Assembly: GCA_008973525.1 (NCBI GenBank)
Contig: WACJ01000530.1
Coordinates: forward strand, 1,054,001 to 1,118,000
Reading direction: 5' to 3'
Length of the DNA stretch: 64,000 nt
Source of the DNA: Stenopsyche tienmushanensis
Taxonomy: Eukaryota; Arthropoda; Insecta; Trichoptera; Stenopsychidae
Shown here: in pieces, positions 1 through 11,655 of the stretch
How the letters are laid out: the number at the start of each line of letters is the position of its first letter
Numbering within the stretch: position 1 is the stretch's first letter
Made by a program: the position numbers and the translations under genes
Notes under the pieces: generated by a model
What the model was told of the DNA's origin: nothing
The model's input: only the letters and a program-made list of their open reading frames with translations
Database searches by the model: none

Positions 1-535
1 AACGGAGGCTGCTCTTTTTCGTGGTCGGACATGCGTTTTTGAGTGTCCGGTGTCTGATATGCGTCTCCGCCGAACGACCATAATTCACGTGAAGTCGGAC
101 AATCTTGCACGACTCTTTGCCCGTATACGGACTGCGATTTACATAGTTTTTTGTTAAGGCGAGGAGACACAACGTCTGGCTCGCTATTACACGCCATCGC
201 ACCGTTGTTCTGCACAATTCACCGTTTATTGTGTGTTCGGTAACGACGCAATGTCGATCTTTTATTTTTAATTAAGGCTCAAATCCGAAAATAACTCGCG
301 CCGTCGGCTGGAGATATCGATCAAGGGACTGAAGTTTGAAGGCTGTCCGGATGTTCCTTTTCTTTTTTAATTAGTTTGTGTAGTTGGGCTCATTGCATTC
401 AATAAAACTGGCTATTTATCATATCCAATTATAAACACATTGCCATTCAGATGTGCACATCGGGTTTTTGCATATTTAATCAGCTATGAATACACCCAAA
501 TCGAATATCGACAAGCAGACATTAGATTCAATAAA
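1..535. other. single-copy sequence, no gene recognised
   Basis: The first 300 bases are relatively GC- and CpG-rich and the rest is AT-rich. No open frame of useful length, repeat family or RNA gene is visible. The CpG-rich part could be an exon or UTR cut by the window edge, but nothing in it supports that directly. Confidence 0.4.
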
Positions 536-1435
536 TGCAGTGAATCCAATCCCGGGATCCCGGACAGTTTTAGGTACTAATGAATCCCGAGATTAGTAAA
601 TTTAATCCCAAAAATATCGGGATTGAAATTGTTATCTAACAGAAATCATACACCTCACCAGCACGTTGAATCCCGGATGATTTTGATGAAGCCTACTAAA
701 TCGAGACATTCTCGCCGAAATTTGGACGCTTGGAAACAGTGGTGTAACTACTAATTGGCGAGCTTAGGTGACGCCTAGTAATTGTCTAATCTATGTGTAC
801 ATATATACAGTACATATATGCTTTTCAAATTGTTACATTAACATTTCCCTACCGGTGATGTATTTACTACACCTCGACTCTAACAATGGGAATATCCATA
901 TGAAATATAATAGATACGGGATTCAGAATTTTTATATTCCTCCGTCATACAATTATGAATCACATCAAAGTATTATAGTATACAAGTATTAATCTGCAGC
1001 GACGGAAATAAATAATTTGTCTGGAAATCGGGAATTTTTCGAGTTTAGTCCGTGTCTCAGCAGAAGAATCAGTCACATTGATGGTGTTATAAGAAAATGG
1101 GGGCTCACGCGGTCATCAACTCTAGCATTTAGATATCTGATGAAGATATTTTCAACGAGGGTAGAGGCTGAGCATTTTCAGCAGCATATTGCCCGGCTTT
1201 CAAAATCAGATCCAGACTAAATGACGAAACACTCGATGCTTTAATGTTACTTCGGGCATATTTTCAAAATAATATTTGAATTTTTTAGTGTTTTATTTTT
1301 CTATTTTAAAATTGTATTTTTATCTTTTCTTAAATAAATAAAATTATTTTTTAATAACTTTAAGAATGGACTTATTAGTAATTTTTGATCAAATTTATCA
1401 ATGTAATTTCTTAAATATCCTGTGAATTTTAATTA
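536..1435 (+). mobile_element. hAT-family element, degraded copy A1
   Basis: The 5' end carries the family's AATCCAATCCCGGGATCCCGG-like terminal region. It is followed by the conserved core (TTTCCCTACCGGTGATG, then GATACGGGATTCAG) and, at about 1126-1279, the last part of a hAT transposase on the + strand. After one frameshift the native C-terminus reads through KIRSRLNDETLDAL and LLRAYFQNNI, ending at the TGA at 1277-1279. An AT-rich 3' untranslated tail follows and fades near 1435 without a clean 3' terminal repeat. Most of the transposase, including the catalytic region, is missing, so this is a non-autonomous or decayed copy. The hAT assignment rests on the better preserved copy near 33.5 kb. 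Confidence 0.8.
1126..1279 (+). pseudogene. hAT transposase C-terminal (dimerisation) remnant
   Basis: The translation LAFRYLM, then a VEAE motif, corresponds to the hAT C-terminal dimerisation domain (family pattern LA..yL.ipptSveaERaFSaaG). Here SVEAERAFSAAG is mutated (RVEAEHFQQH) and a frameshift separates it from the final block ending LLRAYFQNNI and a stop. It cannot encode a working transposase. Confidence 0.8.
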
Positions 1436-1458
1436 AATACAAGCTTTTCGTTCCTACA

Positions 1459-1490
1459 CATTGTAACCTTAATTTTGGATGACCCTCGTA
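1459..1490 (-). repeat. mariner terminal fragment
   Basis: The sequence TTGTAACCTTAATTTTGG followed by ATGACCCTCGTA matches the outward end seen beside the mariner relics near 47.06 kb and 58.6 kb (TTGTAACCTNACTTTCT.GATGACCCTCGTA). Only the terminal repeat survives. The same right-hand orientation recurs at 2.37, 47.06 and 55.34 kb. Confidence 0.6.
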
Positions 1491-1547
1491 TTTGTAATTT
1501 AATCTATAGAATGCGTTCGCACAGGTTCGTTCTTCTTTCGGATAATA

Positions 1548-1855
1548 TGTAGCCGGACGGATGGATGGGAATAGATGGACGTGAAAAAAAAGACTCTTCT
1601 TTAGGTAACCCTTTATTCACACAAGATATAGAGATTTGGCTGCGGGAAGGACGTCCTCCTGCAGCCAAGGCCAACCGGCTACTCTCCCAGATTCCCGCCT
1701 CCTGCGCGTCACCACCCAACCGGCAACGGTGCATGCGCAAGAAGCGTTCGGTCCTTATTTCAGGTGCAATGTCCCCGCAGCGCCACAGAAGATGGCGCTG
1801 TTAAAATAGGACATTGCACCTAAACAGAGACGGAAGATATCGCTGTTAATCTGTT
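1548..1855 (-). mobile_element. LTR-like repeat B1 (probable solo LTR)
   Basis: This is the reverse orientation of the family B repeat. It begins TGTAGCCGGACGG, so on the family strand it ends CCGTCCGGCTACA. It contains the GGAAGGACGTCCTCCTGCAG palindromic block, the CACCACCCAACCGGCAACGG block and the GCAATGTCCCCGCAGCG block shared by all copies. The family's TGTAG start is not preserved here. No internal retroelement genes are attached, consistent with a solo LTR. Confidence 0.65.
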
Positions 1856-2045
1856 GAATTAAATCTACTTAGTTAGATCAGACAAAAATCTTCGAAATCT
1901 TCCTGGAAGGCATTCCAAAAGGCAGGCATCCAGGATGTCCTTGTGAGTCGACATAACATGAGCATGAGCCTGGATATTTTCAATCGTGTTCCAATGTTTC
2001 CCTTTCAGGAATCATAAGCGAGGATATAAAAAACCTGTGGGATCA

Positions 2046-2442
2046 AGACTGTAGGGAAACTGGGAAACCAATGGGGTGAGTTCAGAAAAGGCCGCACTGA
2101 TATGAAGATAGAGTGGGAAATCGTGAGTGATTTCTGGACGAACTTGTGCAAAAAATTGAAGAACAAGTGCGAAATTACTGCCTTGGTGATATTGTGTCGG
2201 AAAAATTTGGTTACAAGAAGTTGTGTTTGAGATGCGTGCCCAGAATGCTCACAGCATGAGGGAAATGCTTTTCTGGACTTGCGACGAGGGATGAGACGTG
2301 GGGTGTAATTACACTCCAGAATCAAAAATACAACATAAATTCAAACATTTTTCGATTCTACATAAATATTGTAACTTCACTTTATGGATGAGCCTGGGTA
2401 ACCAGGCCAGGACTGTAGGGAGGATGTGGAACCAATGGAGCG
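2046..2442 (+). pseudogene. mariner transposase relic, + strand
   Basis: The + strand translation, with frameshifts, contains a stretch like LVQKIEEQVRNYCLGDIV, then EKFGYKKLCLRCVPRMLT and, after another break, RDETW. These correspond in order to the second helix-turn-helix, the (k)lcarWVPrmLT linker and the first catalytic D (DETW) of mariner transposases. Just after it, TTGTAACTTCACTTTATGG at about 2369 resembles the mariner terminal repeat. The coding part between DETW and the end is deleted. A 32 bp imperfect direct repeat (GACTGTAGGGA...CCAATGG) lies on both sides. This is the one mariner relic I see on the + strand. Confidence 0.7.
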
Positions 2443-4904
2443 TATGAATTACGCGTTGCGTAACCTTATTTTTTCAATGACGGGATCAAAAAACTTCCCA
2501 TCCGATGAAATGTATTTCTAATTAACGGAACTATGTGGGAAATTGATATACTCCATTTGTATATTTGTACACCACTAATAAATTTGTTAGCTAAATTCCG
2601 GCTTATATTTGAATCGACGCGAGATCGATCGCGGCGCGATCCGTAACAATGGTCCTGACCCACGAGGTGGCTGCGATGAACGACGGAACACACTTATGAT
2701 TTAATTCGCATGGTGATATAGGTCGAAATGATTCAATCAACCTTCTCGAAAATTCTTCCCTTATCTGGTTCTTATCCGTCGAAGTCTGATAAGCTTGCAA
2801 TTTTCTCAGGATTTCCTACCACGTTACAGTATCTTAGCACTCTTAGCTGTGTTAAAGTGCGTTTAACATTGTGCAATTATCTTTAATGTATAAATATTTT
2901 CCTGTGGGGTGGTTAGAGGTTTATTTTGGCTATCTGGTGGTACTTCCCCGATTCAATGTTATTATTTTTGTTCATTTTGCAAATATAAATTGAGCGTCAT
3001 GTTTTACTAATTATGCGTCAATTAAAATTGCAAATCGTTTTTTTTTTTCGGGCCGATCACATAATCGCTCTTTCTGCTCATCGCCACTTGAAATACGGCC
3101 ATGATTAAATTTACACCAAATAAAAGACGTTGCTTTCGAGACTTCGCATGATTAATCGTATGCGGAAAAAATCGCATGCATTCATAAATAGAAGGAAGGT
3201 GTCAGCTCGCTAGAATTTATATTCGTTATTGGCAAAGCAAATCGTATGAATTTCAACTGAAATCTGCGATGATTGATGTTCGCATGAGATGCGATTTTTT
3301 GATTGGACAAATTTCACATTGAATTTTGTCCAATCGGAGATTAGATCGTCGACGATGGACATGTGACCAGATGGCGACTCTCGGTCTGTTGTGACCCGAT
3401 GCGATCAATTACGCCTGCTCGTTTGGCACTCGAACTGTATCAATTGAGAGTCGTTAACCCTCGCACTTCAAAGGGAGCCGGTCGCCTCATCATCCTCATC
3501 GTCTCCCGTGATCTCCATCTGGCGAGATCCTCGGATGGAATTGGCCGTTGAATCAGCGCCTCGCAGCCTATTAGGATTATCGGAGACAGGTTTTGAGGGG
3601 ACGGCGAATGCACTTTCACTGCTGCATCAAAGTACAAATGAAACGAAGACAGTTCTCTAATCTGATTATATTAATGTTACACATGCCGGACAAGAGCGCC
3701 GATCGTTTGAACTTTAGTTGAAAACGCTTTCTAAAATAACGTATTTCCTCTTTCCAATTTGACATTGCTCACGCTCCGCTAAATGCGTTCAAATGACATA
3801 CGAAAAAATACACCAAAATGCCATATGACGCTCTAACCGTGAGACGATGATTCAAACCGTATTCTCGTATCGACTGAGAGGATAAAGTCGTTGTTTTTTT
3901 TTTCAGTGCGTTATGTAACGGTAGTGGAAGAAGTGCTTTTTCCTCGTAAAATTATCTGACCCACTGGCTCAATATAGACTTCTTTGTATTTCGACGAAGC
4001 TAAAATAAATTCAATTTGTGAAGCTAGAAAATCGCTGAATAAATCTTAATGCAGTGTAACGCTTCCAAGCGTGGCGTGTCGCCGACAAAATGGAGATTGA
4101 ATCCGATCATTTACGTCCAGGACGTTAAGCTAAATGAGTTAAAAATGGTTTTGTGATAGGAATTGGAAGAAGATTACGATGTGTTTGCGTCGGTTCATCA
4201 AGTTTTTATATATTCGGGAGCGAAGGGAATCGATCAGCATCAACGCGTTAGATACAGAAATCCTTAGATACGCGTGGATATATAAGCGAACGGAGCTCAT
4301 CGAACGGACGCCCCGTTGGACGCCATCGCGGTCAGACTGCTCACGTAAAAAATGATGTATTAGCTAGAAGATTCGTGGAGAAAAATTACCATATCCTAAT
4401 TTTCACTCTTCTGTTCGACGATATTTATATTTTATAAGTTAAGTTGTCTCTTCTAAATCTAAATCATCATCAGAAGAAGTATTCATATTTTACGCCAGAT
4501 CTTCTACGCGATGTCAACATCTTTCTATAAATTGCCTATATATTGTTCACTTAATTTTGAAGAGTGAAATGAAACAACAAAACATAAATTTAATGTTTTA
4601 CATCTTATTTTTTTTTATTTGAGGGTTAATTTCAAGCGAATGCTTCTTGTTAATATGCAAATACCAATTGATTCACACATTGGGTTTCACAGTTGTCCTG
4701 CCCTCGAGGAGATAAAAACAAACAAAATACTGTTGGCGATCAGATTGCATACATCGGGTGGAATATTCTTGTGAAGGGAGATTTTGGATGCAAATTTGTT
4801 AATCTTATTTAAATAGAGGGAGGATAAATTCAAAGAAGGGGTTGTATTTCTGGGATTCATTTGAATGTTTGAATCAGTGATTTTCAAGCACAAATTAAAG
4901 ATGT
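2443..4904. other. single-copy intergenic or intronic sequence
   Basis: There are no recognisable genes or repeat families. Open frames are short and show no protein signature. The stretch from about 3,000 to 3,350 repeats AATCGTATGCG/GCGATTTTTT-type words and is AT-rich. Around 4,000-4,350 it becomes CpG-richer. Nothing more can be supported. Confidence 0.4.
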
Positions 4905-5268
4905 TTAAAGAGTTGATGACCGCGCGAGCCCCCATTTTCGTATAACATCATCAATGTGACTGATTTGCAAAAATTTCCGATTTCCCGATAGATTATATTT
5001 CATATCATATTTCATATTTCATATCGATATTCCCATTATTAGAGTCGATGTGTAGTAAATACATCACCGATAGGGAAAGGTTAATTAATTAACAATTTGA
5101 AAAACATAGATGTACTGTATATATGTATACATAGATTAGACAGTTACTGCCCATAGACGTCGGCTAAGCTCGCCAATTAGTAGTTACGCCACTGTTTCCA
5201 AGCATCCAGATTTCAGCGGAATTTTTCGTGATTACGTTTACTAATCTCGGGATTCATGAGCACATAAA
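4905..5268 (-). mobile_element. hAT-family element, copy A2
   Basis: Reverse-orientation copy containing the family core (CATCACCGATAGGGAAAGG, GTCGATGTGTAGTAAATAC), the AGTAGTTACGCCACTGTTTC block and, at the right end, ACTAATCTCGGGATTCATGA of the 5' terminal region. The left end starts inside the transposase-side block (GCGAGCCCCCATTTTCGTAT). Both outermost terminal repeats are missing. Confidence 0.75.
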
Positions 5269-6220
5269 AAATAAAATATTAAGTAAACGGGTATCGAAAG
5301 ACACCTCTGGAGCCGTGGGCATTTAATCTGATTAATGCAGCGATTTAGAGAAGTATCCAGGAGTCGTCGAGATCTCGAACAATGATCGCCAGTCCTTGAG
5401 GCTGTGCAGCGTATCTTATTCGATTGCAGATGTGCAGATCCGATAAACCGAGCGATCTGTTATCGGGAAATCTCTCGAATGCTGCAAGGAAGGCCACCGT
5501 GGGGCGTCTCGCGGGCTGCTGTCGAACGGCGCTAAACGCGGATGACTACGCTCTTCTCGATTAACCTTCGCATTCTATCGTCCAGACTTCCCTTCTAGAA
5601 GCTCATTCTGCTCGCATGTCACGGGATGATATCCCAAGAAGATTAGATCAACGGACACGTCAACGCTATGATATTTTTCCCTGGAAAATGCCGATCGAAA
5701 TAAGCACATCGTGGCCGGATACAGATGTTACAATAACGGGATAGGAATAACAGTACGATCTTCCCTTCTCGAGGTTCATGCAAATATCATGATGTAAACT
5801 GTTCGATGTTGCGTTGAGAATTTATTTAGTAAATATTCGATCAGAGTGATATCCTTTCCGCTCGCTTTGGATCGGTAACGTCCGACATGCGCTTGCATAT
5901 TTAAGATTCCGGGGAGAAAAAAAGATATATACTGTTATTTTATCGGCTCTGAGTGTATGCCAAGGAATGTTTCAATAAGATCGATTCGCATTTAATCCGA
6001 TTTTCTTGTTGAAAAACGATTCTATCTTCGTTCGACCCCGTTTGAGCGCGCCGGCATCGTGTACCAATCCACTTTCCTGAAGAATGCTAGTAGATAAAAT
6101 ATCTGGCTGCTTGTGAACTTAACACTGAATTATGCACGCTCCTAATCAACGAATTCAACGAATAGATGATGGAGAAAAATCGGCATTATTGTGCTAAAAA
6201 TATTTTTCCACTATTGAATA
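5269..6220. other. single-copy sequence, no gene recognised
   Basis: Moderately CpG-rich unique DNA without a convincing open frame or any of the repeat families found elsewhere in the window. Confidence 0.4.
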
Positions 6221-6275
6221 CAATCAATCCTCCTATAGCGTCCACTTCATTTGTGGCGTCTTCGTAAGAAACGGA
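6221..6275 (-). repeat. fragment of family G (TA-flanked pogo/Tc1-like MITE)
   Basis: After a TA, the sequence CAATCAATCCTCCTATAGCG followed by TCCACTTCATTTGTGGCG matches one end of the complete G element at 17142-17356. Only about 55 bp remain. Confidence 0.6.
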
Positions 6276-7067
6276 TAAAATACACGGATCACAATGGAGT
6301 TTCACCGCTACTAGTGTTTTGTCAGCGTTTAACCTTTTACAGCATCTTGCTTACACATAACAGATAAAATATTAGTAGATCAACAACTGAAACACAATTG
6401 ACCGTTGTAAAAGGCGATGTCAAAAAACGATTTTTCATCCGGTACCCCCCAATAAATGATTTGATTCCTAGCTTAATTAGTTCCTATTCTAATAATTCTG
6501 GCATTGGTATAGGATGGTCCATGAAATCCTCGGCGTTATAGATGAGATATAGCAGTACATTTAACGCTTGAAACCTGATCGCTAAGTAGAGATGTCCGCA
6601 ATCAGGAACATTTTTCATTTTGAATAATGATACGTTGTGGCGATTTCAATCGTCACTTTAATCTCTTCGATCGATGTCATATTGCTGTTCATCGAACAAC
6701 AGCAATTTGACCCCGAGCCTCGAGGCTTTTATATTGTTAAATCTGCTCAATCAGCTGCCCATTGATTGTCAGATGAAGGCTCTTTCGTTGGCTACCATAA
6801 ATTTGGTTTTTAACATCCAAAGCGTTCCAGCGATGATTGTGAAGGCGGTTTGTCGGAATACACAATCGTCTAGTTCTAGATGCTGTCTTCTTCCTTGCCG
6901 GTAAAGGATCTCTGAGATGGGAGGAGAATTTTGGATCTTTACCCTATTCAAAATCTTACGGAGCCGTAACAAAGCTTTGTTGCAATCTTCAAGGATTTGT
7001 TATAAATTAGACAAAATGTGTTTGTATTAGGTAAACCCAATATTAAGCTGTTAAGTAGGCGAATATT
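6276..7067. other. single-copy sequence, no gene recognised
   Basis: AT-rich unique DNA. A 76-codon frame at 6674-6904 is open on one strand and a 67-codon frame overlaps it on the other. Neither has a recognisable domain. Confidence 0.35.
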
Positions 7068-7745
7068 AACCTTTTCTATAACGCGACATACAGTGGGCGC
7101 GCAAATTTTCGTTAGGACGTATATATACGTCCCGCCCATCTGGCGTGATTTCATATTATTAATCTTTTCAACGATGCTTAAAATTTATAAAAAAACCTTA
7201 AACATATTTTTTTAATTTATTTAGATACAAAAGCATATAGATAAGTTAACAAATGCAAAACAATAAACAAGCACAGATTGAAAAGCACATACATAAATTC
7301 AAAACTCAACTTCTGTGTAATATATTTTAAAACAGTTATTGACACGCAGTGTTACCTCACAATCCGAATATCAGTATGTTAATTATTTCCTTTTTTTTGT
7401 AATTAACTCGACATTTCCTGTTTTAATTTCCTTTCATTTGTTCTTTGAAAATGCCTTTCACCTAAGCGTGAGGATTTAGGTGTAATGCTGTTTTTGATAG
7501 CATAGGTTGGCTTTTTAATATGTTTGCCTTTGAATCTTACCTTATGGTACTGGTCACCGTTAACTAAATTCAAGTCCACCCTTACACAATAGTGAAGTGC
7601 AACCAATTTGCTATCTATCTTACATTCGTTAAACAAAAAAGTCCCGCCTGCTTAAGGACTCAACAGACATTTTGAGGACGTATATATACGTCATAGCCGA
7701 TTTCGATGCATTTTACGTTGGACGTATATATACGTCATGCCCATT
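7068..7745. repeat. region bracketed by GACGTATATATACGTC palindromes
   Basis: The perfect 16 bp palindrome GACGTATATATACGTC occurs at 7116-7131, 7677-7692 and 7721-7736. A decayed relative (GACGTATTTTTTCGTC) lies near 8262 and a one-mismatch copy at 49552-49567. The left side begins TTAACCTTTTCTATAACGCG and the 49.5 kb copy sits just inside TTAACCCCTTAAGTGG, so the motif may be subterminal to a TTAA-targeting (piggyBac-like) element. Between the palindromes is AT-rich DNA and a 77-codon minus-strand frame (7403-7636) of unknown identity. Clear ends of an element were not established. Confidence 0.45.
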
Positions 7746-8027
7746 TAACATGTTAATGTCGGATTTAATCAATGAAACTCAATCTAAAATCTTCAACTGT
7801 TTATTTAAATATACATATAAATCTGGTCTCTTTTGATATAATGTTTGATGAGGAAGACGGAGACGGAGAGAGTGTCTTGCGTACATCGTACAATTGTAGA
7901 TTTAAAGTTTCAACAAAGGCATTTTGTTATTAAAAATGAAGACACACATGTGTATTATTTATGTTTTCGAGGAGAATAGAACGATTATTGTGTATTGTGT
8001 GCTATTAACAGTGTTCATTTATTGATA

Positions 8028-8060
8028 TACAAGCTTTATACACGCTGCGCGGTCCTGAGA
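8028..8060 (+). repeat. dispersed repeat J, copy 1
   Basis: The sequence ATACAAGCTTTATACACGCT continuing into GCGCGGTCCTG is repeated identically at about 62178-62210. Family unknown. Confidence 0.5.
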
Positions 8061-8299
8061 TACAAATACGGCATCTATAGTAATAATTATTATCTTTGAA
8101 TTCCACAACACAAAAAATATTTACAGTGGCCCGGCTCTTGGGGTTGGGACTGCTTTTTCTTTATAAAATTTTAATGTAGATCCCATTTTTTCATCTTAAG
8201 TTATTAAATCTCTAAGAAACGGGTAATACTGCTCTTTTTTCGCTATAATTTGCATATGTTGAGACGTATTTTTTCGTCATTTTTAGATTCGTCTTTCAA

Positions 8300-9790
8300 A
8301 CGTTTTTTTTTTAAATGTATCAGGATACTGCATCACTTCTGCATTGCTTCGGGCCACGTGTAGCGCGGGCTGAAAGGATAGGATCCAAAAACATGCGTTC
8401 GCTCGCTGCGAAGACCGCAGCCTCCGCTTCACCTCACCAGACCAATATGCGCCAACATGGTGCATCCGTTGAACGTCTCGCAAAATAAATTACGCACACA
8501 TACAAAGCTTGTATTGATTCAAAAGTGTTCACGAAGGTGCACACAATAACTTCCCAAAGTATATATAACTAGTCATTATTGCACGGCGCTTATTTTCAAT
8601 CATAAACATCTCGATATAAATTGCAGCCTTCCAGAACGGCTTTCCAATTTTTAAAAGGCGTTCATTATCTTCTATTTGGAACCTCATCCAAAATTGCATG
8701 TAGAGATTGCAATGAGATAATCTGCATTAATTAATATGGTTGGAAGATGTATACAATTTAGTCATCGTTGAATGGTTGAATCTATTAATACGATCGGTGT
8801 AGTGTTTGCGTATCCTAAAAATTTTCATGAATCATCGATTATTCACCAATTGATTATTCGCCAAAAATGCAAGAAACGGTTCACGTCTCTCCCGAAAGTG
8901 ACATCTCGCCTTGGCGTTTCGTCAAACGCCAAAGTGATTATTTGAACTCCACCAGCATACGGACGATTGTTTGCCAAGAGTGCAAAAAAAAATCTTTTAT
9001 ATCCGAATATCAATGAGCGAGTCAAAATAATCCAGCGCACAAAAGAAAGGTTAATGTTCGTAGTAAGCGTGCAATGTGTCCACGGTTGTTGTTGGTCCTC
9101 ATCGTCGTCTATGGAGGTAGAAATCGTCTGCGAATTTCGATGCTCTTTTTGCCTCATCATCGCGACCTACGATGGCATTTCGTCCGGTATAATGAAGACG
9201 TTCTTTTCAGCAGATATTACAGCCGCACAGATACCGATCATCCGGCTTACACCATGACTCTTGTTTTCGAACAAAAGAATGTTACTTGACTTTTAGAAAG
9301 TCGGTTTCGTGTTGTTACATTTGTTTGTTTCTTCTTTTTATTTATATGTGTATATATATATATATTTTGTTCGGCGCGGAGCCTTGGCTGGGCTCCTAAT
9401 AAGATCGCGTGATATCGCTTTCTTTTCATCTAAACGCGGTGTATAATTTCTTTGTCAATTTGTATACCATTTTCTTATTATGGGTCGTGTTATCGCACAA
9501 TGTGGCCGGGCCAATTTGACGGATCGATATAATAATTCGGCGCAACGAATGCCGTCGGGTAATAAAGCTGTGATAAAATGTAGATGTGATCTATGTTTTG
9601 CATGCCGTGCTTTTTTTAAGGCGCAATTATTTGACTGACGCATTCGTGTAATCCAAACATGCTATCTGCGTATATTTTTATTTAGATTTATGCCGGAAAA
9701 CTGTAAGCAAAAAGGCTGATGTACAGATTTGATTGGATGTATAATCATAAGTAAAATAACAACAAAGTACGGTCTACGTCAGTCTTAAAA
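8300..9790. other. single-copy sequence with a short (TA)n tract
   Basis: No gene was recognised. Overlapping frames of up to 105 codons near 8843-9289 lie on both strands, which argues against any one being real. A short TA microsatellite lies at 9351-9365. Confidence 0.35.
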
Positions 9791-9794
9791 TTTG

Positions 9795-9965
9795 ACATTG
9801 TTGCGATTCAACCCGTCGATATCGACGAGGCTCCGCAGCCTCGACATGAACTCGCAGCATACGACGGAATCCTCTATTTTACCTTCGTATAGGGGGCTCT
9901 TTATCTCCGATCGCTCATCCGACAATGACGAAAAGGAGGAGTCCTCAAAAATAGAGGGAAACAAT
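9795..9965 (+). repeat. dispersed GC-rich repeat D1
   Basis: Shares GAGGCTCCGCAGCCTCGA, AACTCGCAGCATACG and TTTATCTCCGATCGCTCAT with copies at 28785, 49290 and 52515, and ends in GGAAACAATTAAAA like the 28.8 kb copy. It has no terminal repeats or coding capacity, so its class is unknown. Confidence 0.6.
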
Positions 9966-9974
9966 TAAAATATG

Positions 9975-10360
9975 GCTCCGAACCGGTAAGGTTCATCGTG
10001 CTCCATATTGTTGGGCAGGGTCGACTATGTAAGAGATAGCGAGTGACAAGACAAACTGAGTACTATATTTTCGTATAACAACATCAATGTGTCTGATAAA
10101 ATTCCTTTCTGATTAGACACGGACTAAAACTCGATTCGATTTCCCAACAAATTATTTATTTCCGTCGCTGCAGACGAATACTTACATACTATAATACTTT
10201 GATGTGATTCGTAATTATATCACGGAGGAATACAAAAATCCTGAAGCCCGTATCTGTTATATTTCATATCGATATTCCCATTATTAGAGTCGATGTGTAG
10301 TAAATACATCACCGGTAGGGAAAGGTCAATATAACAATTTGAAAAACATATATGTACTCA
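9975..10360 (-). mobile_element. hAT-family element, copy A3
   Basis: The core runs from GTATAACAACATCAATGTGT to CATCACCGGTAGGGAAAGG and ends abruptly at ACATATATGTACT. To the left, the GAACCGGTAAGGTTCATCGT block and GATAGCGAGTGACAAG are also found in the long copy at 33.95 kb, so this copy keeps more of the internal region than most. Both terminal repeats are missing. Confidence 0.7.
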
Positions 10361-11440
10361 ATGTCCACAGCACCACAGAAATTGCTGTTTCATGCTACAT
10401 TTCGCCTATGCTACGAGACTACAGGCGAGCCGGCGGGAAGAATACATCTTCCCGTGGGAAAAACTATCGGCCGACTAAAAAAACTCTCCTTCATACATTC
10501 ACCTCCTTTTATCTTGTCCAATTCCTCGCCAAAGCGGGAACTTCAGCATATCATAAAGTTTTGTCGTTATTGTATTCATTATTGTGATAAAACTGCCATA
10601 CGATCGTTTTGTCTTCAGTTTGTGCCAGTTTTGCCGACAGACAAGCGTTGTTGCATTATGTCCAGCTGCATATTATCAACTGCATTGGATGCATCGAAAC
10701 GAGCGCAATGCTGTTACATCCTCCACATCATCCATCCGATGTTATTTTAGCTTCATCCAAGTATTAAACGTATACATGGAAAAAAGATTCAAGTCTTCGA
10801 CAGCGATGGCCATTCATTCGTTAATGAAGCTTCAAATTAGAATAGAGCATTACAAAGCGAGGCGATAAAGTGGCGAGTGGCACTCGAGAGCGCCTTTGTT
10901 CTTTGTGCAAGCAAAGCCACCCCAAGTCGGCTTCTGCTGGAATAGAATCTGTATTGAAAAGTAGCCGTGTGTGGCTTAAAAAAGGGGTGAGTGAACAGCG
11001 TTATTTCCGAGCCGGTGCCTGTTGTGTCTGGGGGTGCATGTTTCATTATATATTCACGCTCTAACCGAGGGGTTCTCATTATGTATTGACTCAACCTGCT
11101 CGCCTATCGATGTTGCACCCCTTTTCAAATTTCAATGGTGCTCTACAATTCCACTCCAAACGTATACAATGCCGGAAAGGAATACATTTTTAGCATTTGT
11201 CCACTTTCGCGGACTGGCGAAAATTAAAAGCGGTTGCAATCCATTGTGCGACAGTCAAACGTTCATCTAAAATCGCATTTAACACATTTTAATTGGATCC
11301 GTTGGACATGTGATAAATAACTCGAACGTCGAGTCGCATGGAAATTCACTGTCGTTGTGGACAGATTTATTTCCCTATGCTCCCAATTGAAAGATCAAGC
11401 AAAACTTTGGATTTACTGATGTGTCATGAAATTTGAGTTT
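10361..11440. other. single-copy sequence with unrecognised open frames
   Basis: A 132-codon + frame starts at 10352, inside the hAT copy, and runs to 10750. Frames of 82-94 codons overlap it in other registers. The first codons come from transposon sequence and no domain is visible, so I do not call a gene. Confidence 0.35.
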
Positions 11441-11655
11441 ACAAAAGCTTCCTATCCTTGATATAAAACATCCAGCAGGACAACAGTCAAAAGTCTGGGA
11501 ACAAATTTTGCACTCACTCGTAAGAAATGTTCATTTCTTCGGCAAGCTCTCGAATAGTCTTTCGTCTGTTTGCGCGAACAATAATTGCCGCTTTTTGCAC
11601 GTATTCGTTGTTCGACATCCATGATGCGCGACAGACGCGATAAACACAACCTCAC
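11440..11655 (-). pseudogene. mariner transposase relic (DNA-binding region)
   Basis: On the minus strand one frame reads RANRRKTIRELAEEMNISYE, matching the second helix-turn-helix of mariner transposases. After a stop and frameshift the next block reads SAKFVPRLLTVVLLD, matching the conserved linker (s.k.VPrlLt). The order is correct for mariner, but the rest of the gene is absent. Confidence 0.7.

Noticed and set aside
1504..1804. 78-79 codon frames on both strands
   Set aside because: Both lie in the LTR-like repeat B1 and are open because it is GC-rich.
7403..7636. 77-codon minus frame as a piggyBac transposase C-terminus
   Set aside because: It lies between GACGTATATATACGTC palindromes, which is suggestive, but no cysteine-rich domain or DDD motif is visible.
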